Assembly: GCF_011378715.1 (NCBI RefSeq)
Contig: NZ_WTKU01000003.1
Span: 186,001-250,000, forward strand
DNA: 64,000 nucleotides
From: Psychromonas sp. SA13A
GTDB lineage: Bacteria; Pseudomonadota; Gammaproteobacteria; Enterobacterales; Psychromonadaceae
Direction of reading: 5' to 3'
Shown: positions 18,582 to 28,680 of the stretch, piece by piece
Layout of the letters: each line of letters opens with the position of its first letter
Numbering within the stretch: position 1 is the first letter of the stretch
Program-made: the position numbers and the translations under genes
Notes under the pieces: model-generated
Told to the model about the DNA's origin: nothing
Database searches by the model: none
Seen by the model: the letters and a program-made list of their open reading frames with translations, nothing else

Positions 18582-19685
18582 ATGACAGATTTACTCTTTC
18601 AACCACTTCAATTAGGCAACATTTCATTAAAAAACCGTATTGTGATGCCACCGATGACACGCTCTCGTGCTACTCAACCGGGGAATGAAGCGAATGAAAT
18701 AATGGCTGAGTATTATTCACAACGCACTGGTGCAGGGCTTATTGTTAGTGAAGGCACACAAATTTCTGCATTAGGTCAAGGCTACGCTTGGACACCGGGT
18801 ATCTATAGTGCAGCACAGATCGCAGGTTGGAAAAAAGTAACAGATGCCGTACATGAAAAAGGCGGTGTTATGTTTGCTCAGCTTTGGCATGTTGGTCGAG
18901 TATCACACCCAGATAACACGGGTGGTGTTCAACCGATTTCTTCTTCTACTTTAAAAGCTGAAAATGTAAAAGTATTTGTTGATGACGGTGTTGGCGCGCC
19001 TGGTTTTGTTGATGTAGTTGAACCTCGTCAAATGACGAAAGCGGATATTAAAGCTGTTATTGAAGAATATCGTCAAGCGGCACTGAATGCTCTTGAAGCG
19101 GGATTTGATGGTATTGAACTTCATGCTGCCAATGGTTATTTAATCAATCAATTCATTGATTCAAATGCCAATAATCGTACTGATGAATACGGTGGCAGTA
19201 TTGAAAATCGTCTGCGTTTTCTGGGTGAAGTGGTTGCTGCAATGGCTGAAGCTATTGGCGCAGAGCGTGTGGGTGTTCGTTTAGCCCCGTTTACGTCATT
19301 AAATGGTACGGTTGATGCAACGCCCGTTGAAACTTATAGCGCCGCCGCTGCATTATTGAATACGCATAATGTTGTTTATATTCATATTGCAGAAGTGGAT
19401 TGGGACGATGCACCTGAAACACCTTTATTATTTAAAGAAAATGTTCGCGCAGCTTATCAAGGTACATTAATTTACGCGGGACGTTATGATGCTGAAAAAG
19501 GCGAGCAAGCTATTAAAAGTGGATTGGCTGATATGATTGGTTTTGGACGGCCATTTGTGTCTAACCCCGACTTACCAAATCGTATAAAAAATGGATACCC
19601 ATTAGCAGCTCATGATCCAGAGTCGTTATTCGGTGGAGCTGAAAAAGGCTTAACGGATTATCCTGAATATAGTCAGCCTGAGTAA
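18582..19685 (+). CDS. nemA: Old yellow enzyme family ene-reductase, NemA-like
   Basis: FMN-dependent NAD(P)H oxidoreductase of 367 residues that reduces activated alkenes such as N-ethylmaleimide and other electrophiles. The TIM barrel begins LLFQPLQLGNISLKNRIVMPPMTRSRA. FMN and substrate residues are visible in AQLWHVGRVSHPD and IELHAANGYLINQFI (His and Asn of the active site), then NNRTDEYGGSIENRLRF. The end, GFGRPFVSNPDLPNRI and LTDYPEYSQ, matches NemA. The start ATG has AAAGGAAA upstream. A glyoxalase remnant precedes it; a tandem repeat array begins right after the stop. Confidence 0.92.
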   Translation: MTDLLFQPLQLGNISLKNRIVMPPMTRSRATQPGNEANEIMAEYYSQRTGAGLIVSEGTQISALGQGYAWTPGIYSAAQIAGWKKVTDAVHEKGGVMFAQLWHVGRVSHPDNTGGVQPISSSTLKAENVKVFVDDGVGAPGFVDVVEPRQMTKADIKAVIEEYRQAALNALEAGFDGIELHAANGYLINQFIDSNANNRTDEYGGSIENRLRFLGEVVAAMAEAIGAERVGVRLAPFTSLNGTVDATPVETYSAAAALLNTHNVVYIHIAEVDWDDAPETPLLFKENVRAAYQGTLIYAGRYDAEKGEQAIKSGLADMIGFGRPFVSNPDLPNRIKNGYPLAAHDPESLFGGAEKGLTDYPEYSQPE

Positions 19686-19697
19686 GCTAAGCTATCT

Positions 19698-19786
19698 CTT
19701 AAAAAGGTATACCTCAGAAAGCTATACCTTAAAAACTATACTTTAAAAAGCTATACCTTAGAAAGCTATTCCTTAAAAAGCTATAC
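19698..19786. repeat. Tandem array of six 15-bp units
   Basis: Consensus CTTAAAAAGCTATAC repeated six times with one or two differences per unit and one unit a base short. It begins about 12 bp after the nemA stop codon. Confidence 0.8.
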
Positions 19787-19886
19787 CAGAATAAATCTAA
19801 GCATGGTTAATCTGAATGTTGCAAATAAGTTAAGCTAATTCTTGTGACTCAGTTAAACTAGCGTGACTAGTCATTCAGTTTATTAA

Positions 19887-19920
19887 AAGCAACCTTACGG
19901 AACAGTCTGGTTGCTTTTTT
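19887..19920 (+). terminator. Rho-independent terminator after nemA
   Basis: AAGCAACC ... GGTTGCTT followed by TTTT, with a 14-nt loop. It ends 45 bp before the next start codon. Confidence 0.85.
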
Positions 19921-19965
19921 GTGTTTATAAAACGTAAAAATAAAACAACTAAAAAGAGAAAACCG

Positions 19966-20814
19966 ATGCGCGGAGAGTTTCATTTATTATTAGCTACATT
20001 GCTAGCAGCTGTTGGTTGGATTGCTTCTAAAATAGTGATTGAGTCAGTACCGGGTGACATCTTTTTATCGGTTCGATTTTTGTTCGCGAGTCTTATCTTA
20101 TTTCCTTTTTGTTACAAAAAAGTATTACGCTTAAACTTCAAACAAGTTATATCAGTGTGTTCCGTTGGCCTTATTTTAGCCGCTTCAATGAAGGTCTGGA
20201 TATATGCGATGTCTATTACAGCAAGCGTCTCTGAAGGGGCCTTTATCATGAGTTTAGCGATGATTATTGCGCCTTTTACTTCATGGTTGTTTTTTCGTCA
20301 ACGTCCTAGCAGAGCATTCTGGTTCGCGTTACCTATTGCGATTGCTGGCATGATGTTGATGACACTGTCTAATGGTTGGCAGGTAGAGAAAAGCCAATGG
20401 TGTTTTTTACTTGCTTCTGCGTTACTGTCTATGCATTTTGTATTTAATAAAAAGATGTCCAGCAGTGTTAAACCGCTTATCTCTATCTTTATACAGTTAT
20501 TGACGGTAGGTATTTTTACTGCACTTTTTGCTGTGTTTAGCGAACAAGCTCATTTTGAATTAACCAATTACGTGATAGTTTGGTTCGTTATTTCTGCTGT
20601 TGTTGCGACTTCAATCCGTTATTTATTACAAACCATGGGACAACTTTCAATTAAGATCGAAACCGCCGCATTAATCATGATTTTAGAACCCATTTGGACA
20701 CTGCTCATGAGTATGCTGGTGCTTGGAGAAATACTTGAAACACAAAAGCTGATAGGGGCTGCTATTATATTTTTGTCGTTATTTCTTTATATTAAGCTTT
20801 CTAGAAGATACTGA
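19966..20814 (+). CDS. EamA (DMT) family transporter
   Basis: Inner-membrane protein with ten predicted helices, about 282 residues from the ATG at 19966 (MRGEFHLLLATLLAAVGWIASKIVIE). An upstream in-frame start would add a lysine-rich leader overlapping the preceding terminator, so the internal ATG is preferred. The two EamA repeats are visible; the second ends in LEPIWTLLMSMLVLGE, a family signature. Family members export or import amino acids, nucleobases or other metabolites, and the substrate cannot be read. The final codons and stop form the first unit of a tandem repeat. Confidence 0.85.
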   Translation: MRGEFHLLLATLLAAVGWIASKIVIESVPGDIFLSVRFLFASLILFPFCYKKVLRLNFKQVISVCSVGLILAASMKVWIYAMSITASVSEGAFIMSLAMIIAPFTSWLFFRQRPSRAFWFALPIAIAGMMLMTLSNGWQVEKSQWCFLLASALLSMHFVFNKKMSSSVKPLISIFIQLLTVGIFTALFAVFSEQAHFELTNYVIVWFVISAVVATSIRYLLQTMGQLSIKIETAALIMILEPIWTLLMSMLVLGEILETQKLIGAAIIFLSLFLYIKLSRRY

Positions 20815-20880
20815 AGTTTTGTAGAGAATAGTGCTGTTTTGTAGGAAATAGTGAAGTATTGTAGAAAATAGCGCAGTTTT
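20801..20880. repeat. Four 20-bp tandem units starting in a coding end
   Basis: Units at 20801, 20821, 20841 and 20861 follow GTAGAAAATAGTGAAGTTTT with a few changes each. The first unit contains the last three codons and stop of the EamA gene, so the array seems to have grown from the coding end. Confidence 0.78.
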
Positions 20881-20926
20881 GTAAATATTAGCTTAGTGAT
20901 TAGTTTGCTTTAAAAGAGGAAATAGA

Positions 20927-21550
20927 ATGTACAATCTAGACTTATTTTCAGCGCTAGAAGAGTCGCCGATTAACATTATTAATTACGATGGGATAGTAGA
21001 GTACCATGGGCTGTTAATCCCCTTTGACGAAGCGAACTATTTCTTTGATATCTTGCTTAACACCATTCAATGGAAACATGACCAAGCAAATATTTTAGGT
21101 GAAGTGATTGTGACTAAGAGGAAGGTCGCTTGGTATGCTAATGAATCTTTTAATTATACTTATTCTAATATGACGAAAGTGGCCTTACCCTGGACGCCTG
21201 AACTGCTAGTATTAAAAAAGAGAGTAGAAGAAGCAACGGGGCATCAATTTAATTCTTGTTTATTAAACCTCTATAGTACTGGTGAAGAAGGGATGGCTTG
21301 GCATAACGACAGTGAAACTGATTTACAAAAGAATGGGGCAATTGCTTCATTAAGTTTTGGTGCAGAGCGTAAGTTTTCTTTTAAACATAGAGTAAACCAA
21401 GATACGAAGTCGATTTTCTTACAACATGGCAGTTTATTAGTCATGAAAGGCGCAACCCAAACTCACTGGTTACATCGATTACCACCGACTAAAAAAGTCA
21501 CTACAGCACGTATTAATTTGACATTTCGTACCATTGATCAGAACTATTAA
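20927..21550 (+). CDS. alkB: AlkB-type 2-oxoglutarate/Fe(II) dioxygenase
   Basis: Repairs alkylated bases (1-methyladenine, 3-methylcytosine) by oxidative demethylation. 207 residues, shorter than E. coli AlkB in sequence detail and closer to the ALKBH2/3-like bacterial group. The iron ligands are His126 and Asp128 in MAWHNDSE and His183 in HWLHRLP. The 2-oxoglutarate arginine is in ARINLTFR (about 195), with a second Arg at 201. The N-terminal PRKVAWY-like nucleotide lid reads TKRKVAWYA. The start has AAGAGGAAA upstream. It is a single gene closed by a bidirectional terminator. Confidence 0.92.
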   Translation: MYNLDLFSALEESPINIINYDGIVEYHGLLIPFDEANYFFDILLNTIQWKHDQANILGEVIVTKRKVAWYANESFNYTYSNMTKVALPWTPELLVLKKRVEEATGHQFNSCLLNLYSTGEEGMAWHNDSETDLQKNGAIASLSFGAERKFSFKHRVNQDTKSIFLQHGSLLVMKGATQTHWLHRLPPTKKVTTARINLTFRTIDQNY

Positions 21551-21584
21551 ATAATAGGCGATTAAATAGCAATCGGTTAAAACA

Positions 21585-21615
21585 AAAACACCGAACGTAT
21601 TAGGCTCGGTGTTTT
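21585..21615. terminator. Bidirectional terminator between alkB and the ABC operon
   Basis: AAAACACCGA ... TCGGTGTTTT, a 10-bp perfect stem with 11-nt loop. A and T runs on the two sides let it serve both convergent units. Confidence 0.85.
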
Positions 21616-21679
21616 AAGTCGCTTTTAATCAAATATTACACAGATTGCAATTAAGCGTAACTTCATTTGTAAAGAAGGA

Positions 21680-22681
21680 CTAAAGCTCTTTGTATTTATC
21701 AAATACGATATGCGAATAAGCACCTACTGGTTTTTTAGTGATCACCGGAGCAGAGTCACTACCGAGTAGAATATTAACCGTTCGCTCGTAAGCCGCTGGA
21801 TCTAAGTAACCCATGCTATCACCAGTTCCTAATAGTTTAGCAACTTCTGTCATCATACGTGTTTGATGATGTTCTGTTTGTGCACCTGTATCATCATATT
21901 CTAATACGATCATTGCGGCTTTCTCTGGGTTTTCAGCGGCCCATTTCCAACCTTTTAAAGAAGCTTTTAAGAATTTAGCGTATGTTTCTACTTTTTTCTC
22001 ATCTTTTAGATCTTTTTCCAATACGTATAAACCATCTTCAAGCGTTGCTACTTTTTCATCTTCATATTTAAACAGTACAAGCTCTTCTGGTGTTAAACCG
22101 CCATCCATGATTTGGCCGTATTCGTTGTAGGTCATGGTTGAAACACAGTCAGCTTGTCCTTGGAAGATTGGGTCAACATTAAAGCCTTGTTTTAATACCG
22201 TTACGCCATCGTCACCGCCAGTGGTTGGATAACCTAACTGAGACATCCAGCTTAAAAATGGGTATTCATTACCAAAGAACCAAACGCCTAATGTTTTCCC
22301 TTTAAAATCACTAGATGTTTTAATTCCGCTTGATTTTAAACAGGTAAGCATCATGCCCGATTGACTATAAATCTGCGCAATGTTGACCATTGGTAAACCT
22401 TTTTCACGTGTTGCTAATGCAGAAGGTAACCAGTCAATAATCACGTCTGCACCGCCGCCAGCTAATACTTGAGCTGGCGCAATATCTGGTCCACCGGGTT
22501 TAATCGAAAGATCGATACCTTCATCTTTATAATAGCCATTCTCTAATGCAGCATAATAGCCAGCAAACTGAGCTTGTGTTACCCACTTTAACTGTAATGT
22601 AAGTTTATCTGCTGCACTAGCGCTGAAGCTTGATGCAAATAAAGCAGCACCCGTTGCGAGTGTGATTAGCGTTCTTTTCAT
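21680..22681 (-). CDS. ABC transporter substrate-binding protein, NMT1/ThiY-like
   Basis: A 333-residue periplasmic protein with a clean signal peptide (MKRTLITLATGAALFASSFSASAA). The mature protein begins DKLTLQLKWVTQAQFAGYYAALENGYYKDEGIDL, diagnostic of the NMT1/THI5 group that binds pyrimidine-type ligands such as HMP precursors. GGPDIAPAQVLAGGGADVIIDWLPSAL and GVWFFGNEYPF also fit. It is the last gene of the unit that starts with dihydropyrimidinase, so uracil, thymine or dihydropyrimidines are the most likely ligands. A weak alternative is a thiamin precursor, but no TPP riboswitch was seen. Confidence 0.87.
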   Translation of the reverse strand: MKRTLITLATGAALFASSFSASAADKLTLQLKWVTQAQFAGYYAALENGYYKDEGIDLSIKPGGPDIAPAQVLAGGGADVIIDWLPSALATREKGLPMVNIAQIYSQSGMMLTCLKSSGIKTSSDFKGKTLGVWFFGNEYPFLSWMSQLGYPTTGGDDGVTVLKQGFNVDPIFQGQADCVSTMTYNEYGQIMDGGLTPEELVLFKYEDEKVATLEDGLYVLEKDLKDEKKVETYAKFLKASLKGWKWAAENPEKAAMIVLEYDDTGAQTEHHQTRMMTEVAKLLGTGDSMGYLDPAAYERTVNILLGSDSAPVITKKPVGAYSHIVFDKYKEL

Positions 22682-22771
22682 AGTTTATTCCCTTTTCTAT
22701 TTTAAAGTTACGTGAAATCAATTGAGTCAATATGCAGTGTTATTAACTGCTATTGAGTTGATTAGATGGTG

Positions 22772-23722
22772 TTAACTGTTTTTACCTTCACGGTACGAAG
22801 GGTGCCAAAATAATAAGGATCTCTCTAATAAAGCAAGAGCCCCATAACTTAATGAACCGGCAACAGCTGCCACGACAATAGTGGCCCATACCAAGTCCAT
22901 ATTCATTCGACCTACTTCAGTCGAAATTCTGAATCCCATGCCAACGATGGGTGTGCCAAAAAATTCAGCAACAATCGCTCCAATTAAGGCTAATGCTGAA
23001 TTTAATTTCAGTGCATTAAAGATAAATGGAAGGGCATGAGGTAATTGGTTCTTAAAGAATATTTGTGATTTTTTAGCCGCGTAGGTATGCATTAAATCTT
23101 TATGCAGGGCATCGGTAGATTGCAAACCAGTGAGGGTGTTTATAAACATCGGAAAGAAGGTCATTATCACAATGACGGCAGCCTTAGATTGCCAATCAAA
23201 CCCAAACCACATCACCATAATTGGTGCTATGCCAACGATAGGGATCGCGGACATAAAGTTACCTAAAGGCATCAATGCATCTTTAAGGGCTTTATTTCTG
23301 ACGGCCCATTGTGCGACCAGAAAACCTGATAAACAGCCGATAACATAGCCCGCGACGACTGCTTTTAAGTAGGTTTGTTTAAAGTCAGCCCAGAGCATCG
23401 GAATATTATTGATTAAGGCTGTAAAGATATTACTTGGTGAAGGCATTAAGATTGGGGAAATCGCATATCCTTTGACAATGCTTTCCCATGTTAATATCAG
23501 CATAAATGCAAACAATGTTGGGATTAAAGGTTTAACAAATTTATATTTATTATTCAACGTAGTTAGTTGCCCTAATAGCATTGCCATACTGTACGCGGCT
23601 GCGAACAATAGCAGGATATATAAAGACATAGCATCATAAAAGCCAACATCACTAAGGGTAACTAAGCTTAGTTGCATTGTGATTAGTACAATATAAATAA
23701 TATTTTTTAAACTATTAGGCAT
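22772..23722 (-). CDS. ABC transporter permease, subunit 2 of the pyrimidine importer
   Basis: Membrane subunit with about seven helices, 316 residues. The BPD_transp_1 core has the EAA-type loop (HTYAAKKSQIFFKNQLPHALPFIFNALK) that couples to the ATPase. The ATG at 23722 is chosen because GGAGG lies 8 bases upstream; the in-frame ATG at 23737 contains that site. Its start overlaps the end of the other permease gene by 8 bp, so the two are coupled. The N-terminal 80 residues add extra helices compared with the partner. Confidence 0.87.
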   Translation of the reverse strand: MPNSLKNIIYIVLITMQLSLVTLSDVGFYDAMSLYILLLFAAAYSMAMLLGQLTTLNNKYKFVKPLIPTLFAFMLILTWESIVKGYAISPILMPSPSNIFTALINNIPMLWADFKQTYLKAVVAGYVIGCLSGFLVAQWAVRNKALKDALMPLGNFMSAIPIVGIAPIMVMWFGFDWQSKAAVIVIMTFFPMFINTLTGLQSTDALHKDLMHTYAAKKSQIFFKNQLPHALPFIFNALKLNSALALIGAIVAEFFGTPIVGMGFRISTEVGRMNMDLVWATIVVAAVAGSLSYGALALLERSLLFWHPSYREGKNS

Positions 23723-24587
23723 GGTCAAGTCCTCCACGACGACGTAATAACACTTTCTCAGCGATACCCACTAACCACACTAAAATTGAACCTAAGGTGG
23801 CAGCTACAATCAGTGCTGACCAGATCTGTTCTGTTTGTCCATAATAAGAACCACTCAGTAAGCGTGCGCCTAAACCACCCTGTGCACCTGTTGGTAATTC
23901 TGCAACAATAGCGCCTACTAAAGCCGCAGCAATAGCCACTTTTAAACTAGCAAATAGGTAAGGCTGTGCTGAATACCAACGTAACTTCCAGAAAATATCC
24001 TTAGCCGTTGCACTGTAGGTATGCATTAATTCTTCATGTAATTTATCTGACGAGCGTAAGCCCTTTACCATGGCAATGGTCACGGGGAAGAAGGATAAGT
24101 ACATAGAAATAATAGCTTTGGGGATCACTCCAGTAATATTGACGGCACCTAATACCACTACAATCATTGGCGCGATAGCTAAGATGGGAATGGTTTGTGA
24201 GGCGATGACCCAGGGCATTAAGCTCGACTCTAGGGTTTTGTTATGAACGATCCCAACGGCAATTAAAATCCCCAATAATGAACCAAACACAAAACCTAAC
24301 AAAGTAGAGTTCAAGGTGATTTGTGCATGGTAGATAAGCGAACGTTTAGAGGTCACAGGCTTGTCGATAATTGACTTTATTAATTCCTGTCCCACTTGAT
24401 GAGGCGCAGGCAACATCGGGCGTTTTACATCATAAGCACCTGCAATCACTTGCGAGTAGGTCCACTGTTGATTTTTACGCTCTAGGTTATTAATCAGTTG
24501 GTTGCCATTCATCAGCAATGCCGCGAGATACCAAATGGCAATCACGATCACCAATAAGCTGACTAATGAAAATAGCTTTTGTTTCAT
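23715..24587 (-). CDS. ABC transporter permease, subunit 1 of the pyrimidine importer
   Basis: 290 residues, BPD_transp_1 fold, one N-terminal helix followed by a periplasmic loop and the conserved core. The coupling loop is MHTYSATAKDIFWKLRWYSAQPYLFASLK. It ends RRRGGLDHA. Its presence beside a second, different permease indicates a heterodimeric membrane channel, unlike the single-permease ThiXYZ importer. Located between the ATPase and the second permease in one transcription unit. Confidence 0.88.
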   Translation of the reverse strand: MKQKLFSLVSLLVIVIAIWYLAALLMNGNQLINNLERKNQQWTYSQVIAGAYDVKRPMLPAPHQVGQELIKSIIDKPVTSKRSLIYHAQITLNSTLLGFVFGSLLGILIAVGIVHNKTLESSLMPWVIASQTIPILAIAPMIVVVLGAVNITGVIPKAIISMYLSFFPVTIAMVKGLRSSDKLHEELMHTYSATAKDIFWKLRWYSAQPYLFASLKVAIAAALVGAIVAELPTGAQGGLGARLLSGSYYGQTEQIWSALIVAATLGSILVWLVGIAEKVLLRRRGGLDHA

Positions 24588-24615
24588 AATGGTCTAATCC
24601 TTTAGTCTGTAATGA

Positions 24616-25449
24616 TTAATCGATAGCATGCTCGTGAGCAAGTGCTGTACGGATCTCACTGGCTAATGCATGGAAAGCAGGGTCGTCACGCAACGCTAGG
24701 GTTTTTAACCGAGGCAATGGGCTTTCAATCACTTTTATAATGCGTCCCGGACGAGGCGACATCACCACAATATGAGTGGATAACAAAACCGCTTCATCAA
24801 TGGAGTGAGTCACGAATACCACGGTTTTTTGGGTTTCACTCCAAATGCGTAATAACTCAATATTCATATGGTCGCGAGTGATCTCATCCAATGCACCAAA
24901 GGGTTCATCCATCAATAATAAATCAGGGGTTAAACACAGCGCGCGCGCAATAGAAGCACGTTGTTGCATACCACCCGATAACTGCCACGGAAACTTTTTA
25001 TGGAAGTCCTGAAGGCCAACCATTTTTAAGTATTTATCTATTTGCTTGTTCTGTTGTGCTGGTGATAATCCTAAAATTTCCATTGGCAATGCACAGTTTT
25101 GTTGAATGTTGCGCCAAGGTAATAAAGCAGGAGCTTGGAATACATAGCCATATAAACGGTTTAAACGTGCGTCTTGAGCATCGGTACCATTGACTTTTAA
25201 GTTGCCTGACGTTGCTTTTTCTAAGTCCGCAATAACGCGTAATAAGGTCGTTTTACCGCAACCCGAGGGACCGATAAAAGAGACAAAATCACCACTTTTA
25301 ATGCTTAAATTAATATTTGATAGTGCATGGACATCACCGTCTTTACTTGGAAAAATAAGTGATAAATCCTCTATTGAGATCATTTCTCGCTCAGGTTTAA
25401 CAGCCAACTCTGGTTTGGGTGTAATAATTTGTTGCGCAGCTACAGTCAT
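24616..25449 (-). CDS. ABC transporter ATP-binding subunit of the pyrimidine importer
   Basis: 277 residues of the SsuB/TauB/ThiZ-type ATPase group. Walker A GPSGCGKTT (60-68), Q-loop VFQAP (about 103-107), signature LSGGMQQR (157-164) and Walker B LLLMDEPF (177-184), followed by the H-loop VTHSIDEA. It would energise import by the adjacent permease pair. The gene follows dihydropyrimidinase with 31 bp between them. Confidence 0.92.
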   Translation of the reverse strand: MTVAAQQIITPKPELAVKPEREMISIEDLSLIFPSKDGDVHALSNINLSIKSGDFVSFIGPSGCGKTTLLRVIADLEKATSGNLKVNGTDAQDARLNRLYGYVFQAPALLPWRNIQQNCALPMEILGLSPAQQNKQIDKYLKMVGLQDFHKKFPWQLSGGMQQRASIARALCLTPDLLLMDEPFGALDEITRDHMNIELLRIWSETQKTVVFVTHSIDEAVLLSTHIVVMSPRPGRIIKVIESPLPRLKTLALRDDPAFHALASEIRTALAHEHAID

Positions 25450-25480
25450 ATTCCCTCTCTTATATATTTAATTATCTCAA

Positions 25481-26971
<1,491 letters not shown>

Positions 26972-27059
26972 TCAGATGCTTATCTTGGTCAATGATGTGT
27001 ACAAGATAAAATTTCTCATTAATTAGAGGTTTGCAATTAACAAGCCAATAACAAACTAA

Positions 27060-27075
27060 CTGACCATTTGGACGA
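27060..27075. promoter_or_regulatory. RutR-like operator 1
   Basis: CTGACCATTTGGACGA matches 11 of the 14 fixed positions of the E. coli RutR consensus TTGACCAnnTGGTCAA. It is 140 bp upstream of dihydropyrimidinase. The likely binder is the TetR protein encoded at 28681. Confidence 0.55.
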
Positions 27076-27300
27076 GTTTTCTATGTGGAGGCGGTGTCGT
27101 TACTTGCTTTTAATGTGTTGAAGCTACTATTTTCAATAGAAGGTGGTGAGCTTTGTTGGAGATGGTTGCTCACTATCGGGGCATTTGTCTCACTATATTG
27201 GTGCGTAAAATTTGTACTTGTTTTGTTTGATATAGCAACTCTTGGTATTAATATTGAACAAGTGTTGCTCTGTATGGGTTGTGAGCGAACTTAAAATTTG

Positions 27301-27316
27301 TTGTCCAATTGGTCAG
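27301..27316. promoter_or_regulatory. RutR-like operator 2
   Basis: TTGTCCAATTGGTCAG matches 12 of 14 fixed positions of TTGACCAnnTGGTCAA. It is about 74 bp upstream of the amidohydrolase start, where a repressor would block the promoter. Confidence 0.65.
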
Positions 27317-27389
27317 TATCTTGCATTGTAATAAATTAATTATGTTATGTGCGTAATGTCGTTTAAATCAACTTTTATTGGAGTCAAAC

Positions 27390-28619
27390 ATGGAAGCATT
27401 AAAAATTAATAGTGATCGCCTGTGGGATAGTTTAATGGAAATGGCAAAAATAGGCGGCACTGCAAAAGGTGGATGTTGTCGTCTAGCATTAACTGATTTG
27501 GATAAACAAGGAAGAGAACTCTATATAAAGTGGGCCGAAGAAGCGGGTTGTATTGTTAAGGTTGATGCTATTGGTAATATTATGTGTACACGCCCTGGTG
27601 AAGACATGAGTTTAGCACCTGTCGGCACAGGTAGTCATCTTGATACTCAGCCAACGGGAGGCAAGTTTGATGGCGTGTATGGTGTATTAGCTGGTTTAGA
27701 AGTTGTGCGTTCGATGAATGACCAAGGCATTAAAACTAAGCACCCGATTGAAATTTCAGTATGGACAAATGAAGAAGGGTCGCGCTTTGCACCCGCAATG
27801 ATGGGGTCTGGTGTTGTATCTGGTCGTTTTACGCTTGAAGAGATTTTAGATAAAACTGATGTAGACGGATTACGTTTAGGTGATGAACTGGAACGTATAG
27901 GCTTTGCGGGAGAAACTCCAGTGACAGGGCGTAGTTTCCATGCTTTTTTTGAAACTCATATTGAACAAGGGCCATATTTAGAAGCGGAACAAAAGCAAGT
28001 TGGTGTTGTAACCGGCGGGCAAGGCCAACGCTGGTATAATGCAACATTAACTGGGCGTGAATCGCATGCGGGAACGACACCAATGCATCTACGTAGCGAT
28101 GCATTAATTGCAAGTTCACAGCTAGTGTTAAAAGTCGAAGAGATAGCTAAAGCGCATCCGCCAGGCTGTGGTACGGTGGGCTTTATGCAAGTGATGCCTA
28201 ACTCGCGTAATACTATTCCCGGCGAGATCTCCATGAGTATTGACTTGCGTCATCCGATTGATCAGGAACTTACTAAAATGGATGCCGCGTTAAAACTTGC
28301 TATTGCTGAAATTGAAGCGACAGGACCTAGCGTTGCTCTTGACCCATTTTGGTATTACGAACCTATTCATTTTAATGCAGAATGCATAAATGCAGTGCGT
28401 CAGGCCACGATTGATTTAGGTTATAGTCACATGGATATTATCGCAGGTGCAGGCCATGATGCATGTTATGTATCTGATTTTGCAGCAACGAGTATGATTT
28501 TCACGCCATGTTTAAATGGTATTAGTCATAATGAAATTGAAAGTACTACGCAGCAGGAGTGTGAAGGGGGCTGCTCTGTATTATTGAATGCGATGTTGAC
28601 CATGGCCGAAGTGGTTTAA
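27390..28619 (+). CDS. N-carbamoyl-beta-alanine-type amidohydrolase (M20 family)
   Basis: Zn-dependent hydrolase, about 409 residues, of the HyuC/AmaB/allantoate amidohydrolase group. Metal-binding motifs: GTGSHLDTQPTGGKFDGVYG, WTNEEGSRFAPAM, THIEQGP and IIAGAGHDACYV; the lid domain carries GRESHAGTTPM. In this operon the expected reaction is N-carbamoyl-beta-alanine to beta-alanine, CO2 and ammonia (beta-ureidopropionase, step three, PydC role). The ATG at 27390 follows TTGGAG; a TTG four codons upstream is less likely. It is divergent from dihydropyrimidinase and convergent with the repressor gene. Confidence 0.9.
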   Translation: MEALKINSDRLWDSLMEMAKIGGTAKGGCCRLALTDLDKQGRELYIKWAEEAGCIVKVDAIGNIMCTRPGEDMSLAPVGTGSHLDTQPTGGKFDGVYGVLAGLEVVRSMNDQGIKTKHPIEISVWTNEEGSRFAPAMMGSGVVSGRFTLEEILDKTDVDGLRLGDELERIGFAGETPVTGRSFHAFFETHIEQGPYLEAEQKQVGVVTGGQGQRWYNATLTGRESHAGTTPMHLRSDALIASSQLVLKVEEIAKAHPPGCGTVGFMQVMPNSRNTIPGEISMSIDLRHPIDQELTKMDAALKLAIAEIEATGPSVALDPFWYYEPIHFNAECINAVRQATIDLGYSHMDIIAGAGHDACYVSDFAATSMIFTPCLNGISHNEIESTTQQECEGGCSVLLNAMLTMAEVV

Positions 28620-28634
28620 GCTCGTTATAGCGGT

Positions 28635-28670
28635 AATGTAAATTAGGTGTTGTAACACCTAATTTACATT
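28635..28670. terminator. 17-bp perfect hairpin between convergent genes
   Basis: AATGTAAATTAGGTGTT and AACACCTAATTTACATT are exact reverse complements with a 2-nt centre. It lies between the amidohydrolase stop and the repressor stop and should terminate both. Confidence 0.8.
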
Positions 28671-28680
28671 TAGTTCTGTT

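Noticed and set aside
21680-25449. Thiamin-precursor importer (ThiXYZ) interpretation
   Set aside because: No TPP riboswitch was seen upstream, two permeases are present, and the genes are continuous with dihydropyrimidinase.
27085-27294. 69-codon GTG frame between the divergent pyrimidine genes
   Set aside because: No ribosome site, sits between two operator-like sites and resembles no known protein.
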